Source: Candidatus Peribacteria bacterium
GTDB lineage: Bacteria > Patescibacteriota > Gracilibacteria > Peribacterales > Peribacteraceae
NCBI GenBank assembly: GCA_903854455.1
Contig: CAINWJ010000077.1
Location: 1-14,496 of the forward strand
Length of the DNA stretch: 14,496 nucleotides
Direction: 5' to 3'
The notes beneath the pieces are model-generated. The model saw nothing but the letters and a program-made list of their open reading frames with translations, was not told the DNA's origin and searched no databases. The stretch's first letter is position 1. Each line of letters begins with the position of its first letter. Positions 6,042 through 11,564 of the stretch are shown piece after piece. Both the position numbers and the translations under genes were made by a program.

Positions 6042-7946
6042 TTACTTTCCCCCTTTCAGCTCATCTCCCAGCTTCTTGATCTCGGTCAGAACGTAGACAC
6101 CCAGTCCTTCCGGCAATGCCTGACGCAAGCGACGAAGGAGGACCCCACGGCGAGGATTGCCCTGGAGCTTCTGCATTTCCTGGAGCAGCTGGTTGTAGCG
6201 GCTGATCGGCGCACGGAACACGAAGATCTTGTCCATCATGCCCTTGATCTGCCGGTCGATCTCCTCCTCGGACAAGAGAGCCTGTTCGGGTTCTGCAGGC
6301 AGGTACTGCGCCATGTCCTTCTGTAACGCATTGAGAGCGATGTCATCCCCTTGCGGTTCGAGACCCTTGAGCAATGTCGACGACGCGACGAGCAACGCAG
6401 CCGCTTCCTTCTGAAGCAGCGGATTCACGCCATTCTTGGGATCGAGCAGCGTCTTGAGGTACGGACGAACCTCGGCATAGAGAGCGGCGGCGGCCTTGGG
6501 GTCGCGCTGGACTGAGAGGGACTGCTTCATAGCAGCCAACTTGTCGACGAGGACGTATCCCTCCACATCCTTCGGGCTTACATTGGCATCGGGGATGGCT
6601 GCACCAACCTGCTCGACGGCATCTCTCACCAGTGCGGCACTCGCATCCGGATCAGCTCTGTCGGCGGTGAGGGATGCACTTGCCTGCGCGATCTGCTCGC
6701 GGATCAGGTACTTCACGATGTTGTCGTCTTTCTGTCCTGCCAACGCAATCAGGGAATCGCGGTAGGCGAGGAGTGAGCCGGATGCCGCCTGATCCTGCCC
6801 CTGACTCAAGAGCGTAATGGCTTCACTCAGACGGGTGTTTGCCTGCTGCACACGCTTCTCGGTGCGACCATCCTGCGTCAGCGTGAAGAGGTAATCGACT
6901 TCCTCGGCAACGCGCTTCGCCGGGTAGAGGAACGATGTCGGCAGAATGCCGGCCGTACGTTCACGCCGCTCCTCCTGCAACTTCGTGATCTCCGTGCGAT
7001 GGGCTGCGTCCTGTCCTAAGTTCTCCGTCACCCAATCGTATGCCAGGGAACGTGCAGGAATGACGCCGATGCTGAACGGGGATCCGCGAACAGTGACCTT
7101 CTCCCCTGCCACGAGGAATGCGGTCTGTTTGGCTTGCTGGAACGTCGCACCATGATCGTACGTCTCGACAACGACACGAGTCTCATCCTGATCGATGGAA
7201 ACGCTGCCGGAATTGAGCGAGAGCGATCCGCGATCCGTATCGAACTTGAGACCGTCAACGACGGGAGGAATGAGCCCCAGCGCCCAGATGCGACCACGGA
7301 CGAGAGTGGCGGCAGGACCGACGGACGAAGAAATGGCACGATCACCGAGATCATTGAACCGGATCGTTGTCCGCTCTGCGAGGCGCACGACTCCCTGATC
7401 ACTCAGGATCACCGTTGCGCGCGAACTGTCGCCAGTCCGGACCATCACCGATCCACGGAGCACCTCGGGCTGCGTCACCGGTCGCCAGATGCCACCGACG
7501 TACACGGAAACATCCGAGCCCGATGGAATCATCTGGACACCCAGTCCTGCTTGTGTCTGAGGAGCCAATAGAACAAGAGGAAGAGCACGGACGGCAAGCA
7601 AGACAAACGCGAAGGCCGCGACCCACTTGAGACTGGCATGCACGATGGGGGCAGGTGCTGCGCGCAATCTAGACAGCAATAAACTGCGATGATCGGGGCG
7701 TGGCGCCGGTACGGGAACATCCCAGGCAAGTGCGGAAAGATCATCGGCGAGAGCAGGCTTGATCCGCTGCAGGAGCCGACGCTTCACGGTCGCAGCGAAC
7801 TCTGCATCAGGTGCAACACTCGCGACCAGGGACTTCAATGCTGCAGGCTCCAGACGACTGGAAATCGATGAACGAACACGCGCTGCCGCCTCACCGCTGG
7901 GGGCGAGATTTTCTGCGAGGCCGGACAGGATACGGTCTGGAGTCAT
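6042..7946 (-). CDS. FecR-domain / DUF5667-like single-pass membrane protein, putative anti-sigma factor
   Basis: A 634-aa protein encoded 56 bp downstream of the ECF sigma gene. Residues 1-107 are cytoplasmic-like, with two similar helical segments (LAPSGEAAARVRSSISSRL at 14-32 and VAPDAEFAATVKRRLLQRI at 44-62). A transmembrane helix spans ~108-128. A FecR-type beta domain lies at ~140-290, including VMVRTGDSSRATVILSDQG and the RLAERTTIRF strand. A DUF5667-like helical region starts at PTSFLYPAKRVAEEV (336-350). The remainder (~400-634) is long and helical, Ala/Leu/Gln-rich, with no family I recognise. The zinc anti-sigma motif HxxxCxxC is absent, so sigma binding would use another N-terminal interface. 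Inferred role: senses something outside the membrane and controls the partner sigma. Start is ATG 7944-7946 after CAGCCATTTCC. Confidence 0.8.
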   Translation of the reverse strand: MTPDRILSGLAENLAPSGEAAARVRSSISSRLEPAALKSLVASVAPDAEFAATVKRRLLQRIKPALADDLSALAWDVPVPAPRPDHRSLLLSRLRAAPAPIVHASLKWVAAFAFVLLAVRALPLVLLAPQTQAGLGVQMIPSGSDVSVYVGGIWRPVTQPEVLRGSVMVRTGDSSRATVILSDQGVVRLAERTTIRFNDLGDRAISSSVGPAATLVRGRIWALGLIPPVVDGLKFDTDRGSLSLNSGSVSIDQDETRVVVETYDHGATFQQAKQTAFLVAGEKVTVRGSPFSIGVIPARSLAYDWVTENLGQDAAHRTEITKLQEERRERTAGILPTSFLYPAKRVAEEVDYLFTLTQDGRTEKRVQQANTRLSEAITLLSQGQDQAASGSLLAYRDSLIALAGQKDDNIVKYLIREQIAQASASLTADRADPDASAALVRDAVEQVGAAIPDANVSPKDVEGYVLVDKLAAMKQSLSVQRDPKAAAALYAEVRPYLKTLLDPKNGVNPLLQKEAAALLVASSTLLKGLEPQGDDIALNALQKDMAQYLPAEPEQALLSEEEIDRQIKGMMDKIFVFRAPISRYNQLLQEMQKLQGNPRRGVLLRRLRQALPEGLGVYVLTEIKKLGDELKGGK

Positions 7947-7984
7947 GGAAATGGCTGCTTACGTTACGTACAACGGGAAAAAGG

Positions 7985-8030
7985 TGATTTCGTTACCAGA
8001 AATCAGGGATTGGAATAGTGGGGATTGGAA
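7985..8030. repeat. Hairpin plus GGGATTGGAA direct repeat at the sigma gene end
   Basis: TGATTTC (7985-7991) pairs perfectly with GAAATCA (7999-8005) and includes the sigma stop codon. GGGATTGGAA occurs at 8006-8015 and 8021-8030 and encodes the last residues of the sigma factor. Lies in the short sigma-FecR spacer, so it could modulate expression of the second gene. Confidence 0.55.
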
Positions 8031-8611
8031 AGACCATGTTTGCGCGCCTCGGGTACTTCGTTCTGGGGTAGAAGTTCCTCGAGCTTCTTAAGACCACGGA
8101 ACTTGAGGATGCGGACGTATCCCTCGGTCATGCTGAGAGCCGCGCCAATCTCCTTATGACCAAGCCCTGCGACGTAATGGAGGAGGAGAACATCACGGTA
8201 ATCCTTCGATAATTTCTGCAGTGCCTGACGCACCATACTGATGGAAAGACCCCGTTCAGTGCGTGTCTGCGGATCATTCTCACGATCCTCATCCATCAGT
8301 TCCTCTGACAGCTCTTCAAAGCCGCGGGTGGCTCTATAGGCATCGATGATCGAGTAACGCGCGATCCGGAAGAGCCATGCCGAGAACGGCACGCCCGCCC
8401 GGTGCCGGTACGTATGCAGCTTCTCCCACGCCTTCACGAACACATCCGCCACCAGATCCTCCGCCAGTTCCTGTGGAAACCGGAACACGACGTAGCGGTA
8501 GATGGGTGTCAGGAACGCATCGTAAATCTTCCCGAATGCATCGGTATCGCCATCCTGAGCCTTGAGAACCAGAGTCTTGAGCTCCTCTGGTGAGAGAGCG
8601 GGAGTTGGCAT
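8003..8611 (-). CDS. ECF-type sigma-70 factor (RpoE-like)
   Basis: A 202-aa alternative sigma factor that directs RNA polymerase to a specific regulon. Region 2 spans ~15-95: DGDTDAFGKIYDAF, the DLVADVFVKAWEKL helix, and the -10-recognising FSAWLFRIARYSIIDAYR. An acidic linker follows (98-122), then region 4 (~123-180) with LSKDYRDVLLLHYVAGLGHKE and the recognition helix MTEGYVRILKFRGLKKL. There is no region 1.1 or 3, hence the ECF class. The final ~10 residues (SNPHYSNP end) are encoded by a local DNA repeat and are not part of the domain. It is first in a two-gene unit with the FecR/DUF5667 protein. Start is ATG 8609-8611, with leader CTCTGACCCTC and no Shine-Dalgarno. Confidence 0.93.
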   Translation of the reverse strand: MPTPALSPEELKTLVLKAQDGDTDAFGKIYDAFLTPIYRYVVFRFPQELAEDLVADVFVKAWEKLHTYRHRAGVPFSAWLFRIARYSIIDAYRATRGFEELSEELMDEDRENDPQTRTERGLSISMVRQALQKLSKDYRDVLLLHYVAGLGHKEIGAALSMTEGYVRILKFRGLKKLEELLPQNEVPEARKHGLSNPHYSNP

Positions 8612-8620
8612 GAGGGTCAG

Positions 8621-8649
8621 AGTATAGACCTAGGAGGATTGCGAAGAAA
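8621..8649 (-). promoter_or_regulatory. Possible promoter of the sigma/FecR operon
   Basis: On the minus strand TATACT (8626-8621) is a good -10 box, with a weak -35 TTTCTT (8649-8644) 17 nt upstream. Only 9 nt separate the -10 box from the ATG, so a start site ~7 nt downstream would leave a nearly leaderless mRNA. The -35 match is poor, so this is tentative. Confidence 0.3.
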
Positions 8650-8733
8650 CCAAGGAAACCAAAGAGTCCAAGGATAAGAACGTACGATGAGCCTCCTTGG
8701 TTACATTGATTTCCTTGGAATCCTTGGTTTCCT
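8644..8733. repeat. Quasi-palindrome of AAACCAAGGA words
   Basis: The left arm (8644-8675) iterates GAAACCAAGG and AGAGTCCAAGG. The right arm (8693-8733) iterates CTCCTTGGTT, TTCCTTGGAA and TCCTTGGTTTCC. It fills the spacer between the TrmB-like gene end and the sigma start. The right arm lies inside the TrmB-like coding sequence, encoding its tail RKPRIPRKSM. Confidence 0.75.
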
Positions 8734-9519
8734 ACCTATCAAGACTTCCCCCTTCACAACCGTTTTTCCAGCCAAATCAAACAAAAAATGAAACACCTGC
8801 GCCATCTCCTGCTGCCGGATCTTGAGCCCGATCTGTGTCTGCTTGAAGGTCAGCAGATACACGGCGGCACCGGCGAGGAGAATGTGCGTGGCACCACCCG
8901 CTGCAGGCAGGGATGAGAGATTGAGATCCTCCATCTTCCTCCGTTCCATGCGCTCGGGAACGATGGTGCCGGTTGCTTCCAGGATGTCCATGTCGATCCC
9001 TTCCTTGTCCACGGCACGCCGGAACTCGGACATGAATTTCGATAGCGGCACACTCTCCAGACGATCATGGAACGTGTTGATGCTCAGCAATCGAACCTGG
9101 CGAATGTGCTGAATCTTGAGCTCGTGGAGCACATCGCGGAAGCAGCTCTTGATGCCGTTCGTTCCCTCGAAGACCTGCACGCGCGGCAGTGCCTGCCCTT
9201 CGCCGGAGAGTGCCGCGAACTGCTTCGCGATTGTCGGGAATTCCTCGATGAGGGATTTGATGTGCTCTTCGCGATCCCGGAGTAAGCGCTCGATGGCTTC
9301 CGATCCTTCCACACCGAAGTGCTGGATGGCGTGGTTGTAGTAAATCTTCACGAGACCGAGTTCGCCGAGTTTCTTGAGATGCTTGTACGTCGTGACGCGA
9401 TCCAGGGAACAATGCCGCGCAACTACCGATGCCGGCTGCACGCCGAGCTCAGTGAGCGCGAGGAAGATCTTCTGCTCCTTCTGCGTGAGGCCGAGGTCGG
9501 TGAGGTAGCGATCAAGCAT
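8701..9519 (-). CDS. TrmB-family HTH transcriptional regulator
   Basis: A 272-aa DNA-binding protein. The N-terminal winged helix (~12-65) has the TrmB/archaeal-type pattern LTQKEQKIFLALTELG, then the recognition segment LDRVTTYKHLKKLGELGLV. A charged helix (73-103), likely for dimerisation, links to a C-terminal domain (~112-257) starting PRVQVFEGTNGIKSCFRDVL, which resembles the effector domain of TrmB-like proteins; no ligand can be deduced. Start is ATG 9517-9519, preceded by GGTTCCTCTCATC. It is divergent from the zinc-ribbon pair and lies upstream of, and codirectional with, the sigma operon, so either is a possible target. Its last ~10 residues come from a repeat arm. Confidence 0.85.
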   Translation of the reverse strand: MLDRYLTDLGLTQKEQKIFLALTELGVQPASVVARHCSLDRVTTYKHLKKLGELGLVKIYYNHAIQHFGVEGSEAIERLLRDREEHIKSLIEEFPTIAKQFAALSGEGQALPRVQVFEGTNGIKSCFRDVLHELKIQHIRQVRLLSINTFHDRLESVPLSKFMSEFRRAVDKEGIDMDILEATGTIVPERMERRKMEDLNLSSLPAAGGATHILLAGAAVYLLTFKQTQIGLKIRQQEMAQVFHFLFDLAGKTVVKGEVLIGRKPRIPRKSM

Positions 9520-9523
9520 GATG

Positions 9524-9624
9524 AGAGGAACCAGAAGAGGAAGAGGAATCAGAAGAACCAGAGGATTTCTCTTGCTTGCTGTTCATCTGGTTCCTTTGGT
9601 TCTTCTCTTTCTTCTGGTTCCTTT
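9524..9624. repeat. Quasi-palindrome of GAACCAGAAGA words
   Basis: The left arm (9524-9565) iterates AGGAACCAGAAGAGG and AATCAGAAGAACCAGAGG. The right arm (9586-9624) iterates TCTGGTTCCTTTGGTTCTTC and TTCTTCTGGTTCC. It lies in the divergent region between the TrmB-like gene and the first zinc-ribbon gene, just before the TrmB-like start. In the plus frame it reads as a hydrophobic FIWFLWFFSFFWFL stretch, which I regard as an artefact. Confidence 0.8.
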
Positions 9625-9749
9625 GCAAGATTGCCAATGGTGACATCAACGTTCGATCCATAGAAACAAACCCAATCCTGTTGTTCTTTCTGAAGAACAG
9701 TATACACCCACTAACCTTTCTTCTTCAATCTGGAAGCACAATTTACTAT

Positions 9750-11438
9750 GTGCATTCTCTGAACAGTCAGTGCAAACACTGCCAGGCGACATTCGAAATC
9801 ATGCATGATGATCTGCGATTCCTCGAGAAGGTGTCGCCCATCATCGACGGCAAAACATATTCCATTCCTCCACCGACGCTCTGCCCGGATTGCCGTGCGC
9901 AGCGACGCTATGCATTCAGAAATGAGCGCAATATCTACAAAGGAACCTGCAACTTCAGTGGCAAAACGATCGTCAGCGCCTACTCACCTGACAAACCGTA
10001 CCGTGTCTACGAAAGCGATATCTGGTGGTCGGACAAGTGGGATCCACTGGCAACCGGCAAATCATTCACTACTTCAGAACCATTCTTCAAACAGATGGAT
10101 GCGCTGATCCGCGAGACGCCGCTTGTGAACCTCCTCAACTTCGGTGGCGAGAACAGCGAATACGTCCTGAATGCCGGGTACAACAAAGATTGCTACATGC
10201 TGTTCTGTGCCAGCTACAACGAACGCTGCCTCCACTCCTACTGGACTCAGAATTCCGTTTCCTGCATCGACTGCTTGGGACTGAGGAAGTGCGAGCGGTG
10301 TTACGAATGCCTCGATTGCCTCCGCTGCTTCGACCTTCAGTATTCGCAAAACTGTGTGGGATGTACATCAGGTGCTTACCTCTGGGACTGCATGGGATGC
10401 ACGAACTGTGTGGGATGTACCAATCTCAGAAACAAGTCGAACTGCTGGCTCAACAAGCAACTGACGAGTGAAGAATTTGCGAAACGCCTGAAACAATTTC
10501 AAGCATCAGCGAAAGAACAGAATACGATGGGGATGGCTTTCAGGGAGAAAAAATCGGCAGCGATCCATCCCTGGTCCAATCAGCGGATGAATGAGGTGTG
10601 TACTGGCGATTACATCTATGAATCGAATAATTGCCGGTATTGCTTCGACACACGTCAATCGGAGAACTGCTCCTACTGTCAGCATGCAGCCGACATGAAG
10701 GATAGCGCCGACATCACATACATCGGTCTGCCGGGAGAGCTGCTGTATGAATGCAATAACCTGGGTCTGGGTGCGTACCACTGCCTCTTCAGTAGCTACG
10801 GCTACGGCATGAAGGAATCTCTCTACTGCTACAACTGCCACTTCTGCGAATCATGCTTCGGGTGCGTGAGTCTGCACAGGAAGAAACACTGCATCCTGAA
10901 CAAGCAGTATTCGGAGCAGGAGTACAACGATCTTGTCCCGAAGATCATTGAGCACATGCGGAAAACCGGCGAGTACGGAGAATTTTTTCCTGCTTCGATC
11001 AGTCCATTCGGCTACAACGAAACGGTCGCCAGCGAGTATTTCCCGCTGGGAAAAAAGGAAGCGAAATCGCAAGGCTTCGTCTGGTCGGAGTACGAATCAC
11101 CGACACCCCACGTCGACCGCGTCATTCCTGCAGAACAGTTACCTGCAACAATCGATCAGATCCCAGACGACATCACGAACTGGGCGATCGAATGCGAAGC
11201 CACACGAAAACCATTCCGGATCGTCCGTCAGGAATTGGATTTCTACCGGGATCTGAAGCTTCCGGTACCGCATCTCCATCCCGATGAACGGCATTTGAGG
11301 AGGATGGCACTTCGAAATCCTCGGAAGCTCTGGAACCGGAAATGCGCCAAGTGCAACGAACCGATTGCGACGAGTTACAGTTCTGATCGGCCGGAGACTA
11401 TTCTATGTGAAAAATGTTATTTAAATGCGGTGTATTGA
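9750..11438 (+). CDS. Multi-zinc-ribbon cysteine-rich protein, paralogue 1 (inner ribbons degenerate)
   Basis: A 562-aa protein of unknown function, similar to proteins I recall from Patescibacteria (sometimes mislabelled 'CaiB/BaiF'). Order of parts: ribbon A (Cys8/11 and Cys45/48, with PPPTLCPDCRAQRR); ribbon B, damaged (CNFS at 67-70, YESDI at 87-91); Cys-rich block S1 (~148-232) ending CWLNKQLTSEEF; block S2 (~294-392) ending CILNKQYSEQEY; the linker motif FGYNETVASEYFPL (420-433); ribbon A', damaged (CEAT at 482-485, HPDE at 510-513); ribbon B' intact (Cys532/535, Cys553/556). S1 and S2 repeat Cys about every 10 residues. The frame extends upstream without an ATG, and the GTG at 9750 places the start just before ribbon A as in the paralogue. 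No signal peptide or catalytic motif is seen; probably a cytosolic metal-binding structure. Confidence 0.82.
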   Translation: MHSLNSQCKHCQATFEIMHDDLRFLEKVSPIIDGKTYSIPPPTLCPDCRAQRRYAFRNERNIYKGTCNFSGKTIVSAYSPDKPYRVYESDIWWSDKWDPLATGKSFTTSEPFFKQMDALIRETPLVNLLNFGGENSEYVLNAGYNKDCYMLFCASYNERCLHSYWTQNSVSCIDCLGLRKCERCYECLDCLRCFDLQYSQNCVGCTSGAYLWDCMGCTNCVGCTNLRNKSNCWLNKQLTSEEFAKRLKQFQASAKEQNTMGMAFREKKSAAIHPWSNQRMNEVCTGDYIYESNNCRYCFDTRQSENCSYCQHAADMKDSADITYIGLPGELLYECNNLGLGAYHCLFSSYGYGMKESLYCYNCHFCESCFGCVSLHRKKHCILNKQYSEQEYNDLVPKIIEHMRKTGEYGEFFPASISPFGYNETVASEYFPLGKKEAKSQGFVWSEYESPTPHVDRVIPAEQLPATIDQIPDDITNWAIECEATRKPFRIVRQELDFYRDLKLPVPHLHPDERHLRRMALRNPRKLWNRKCAKCNEPIATSYSSDRPETILCEKCYLNAVY

Positions 11439-11455
11439 ATGTCCCATCCGACGCC

Positions 11456-11472
11456 GCGGGTAGGAAACCCGC
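11456..11472. repeat. Small GC-rich hairpin between the zinc-ribbon genes
   Basis: GCGGGT (11456-11461) pairs perfectly with ACCCGC (11467-11472) around loop AGGAA. Located 17 bp after the first zinc-ribbon stop. The loop resembles the GGGAA core of the REP hairpins near the RAYT. Confidence 0.5.
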
Positions 11473-11504
11473 TCCCCATTCATTATTTTTCCTCTCATCC
11501 TCTG

Positions 11505-11533
11505 CCCCGCGAAGCCCGAAGGGCGAAGTGGGG
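11505..11533. repeat. Hairpin with GAA/GAA internal loop and GAA triloop
   Basis: CCCCGC (11505-11510) pairs with GTGGGG (11528-11533, one G-T pair), then a symmetric GAA/GAA internal loop, then GCCC/GGGC closed by GAA. GCCCGAAGGGCGAAG-type hairpins are, from memory, frequent between genes in CPR genomes. It lies 32 bp before the second zinc-ribbon start; role unknown. Confidence 0.6.
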
Positions 11534-11564
11534 TCTCTCACCTCTCAATCCTCTCATCCTCCTC

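Noticed and set aside
7134..7571. 145-aa plus-strand ORF opposite the FecR-like gene
   Set aside because: Shadow of a well-supported coding frame; Arg/Thr/Asp-rich with no domain and no start context.
9576..9749. Hydrophobic N-terminal extension of the first zinc-ribbon frame (FIWFLWFFSFFWFL) as a signal peptide or membrane anchor
   Set aside because: It begins at a TTG, is encoded by one arm of a quasi-palindromic word repeat, and has no counterpart in the paralogue, whose start abuts the first ribbon.
10025..10471. 148-aa plus-strand ORF within zinc-ribbon paralogue 1
   Set aside because: Out-of-frame reading of the Cys-rich repeats, whose periodic TGC codons produce Leu/Pro/Arg-rich shadow frames.
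11436..11438. TGA as glycine (Gracilibacteria code 25) joining the two zinc-ribbon genes
   Set aside because: TGA ends several conserved genes (gatB, csaA, the exonuclease, guaA) exactly where the family ends, so it is a stop in this genome.
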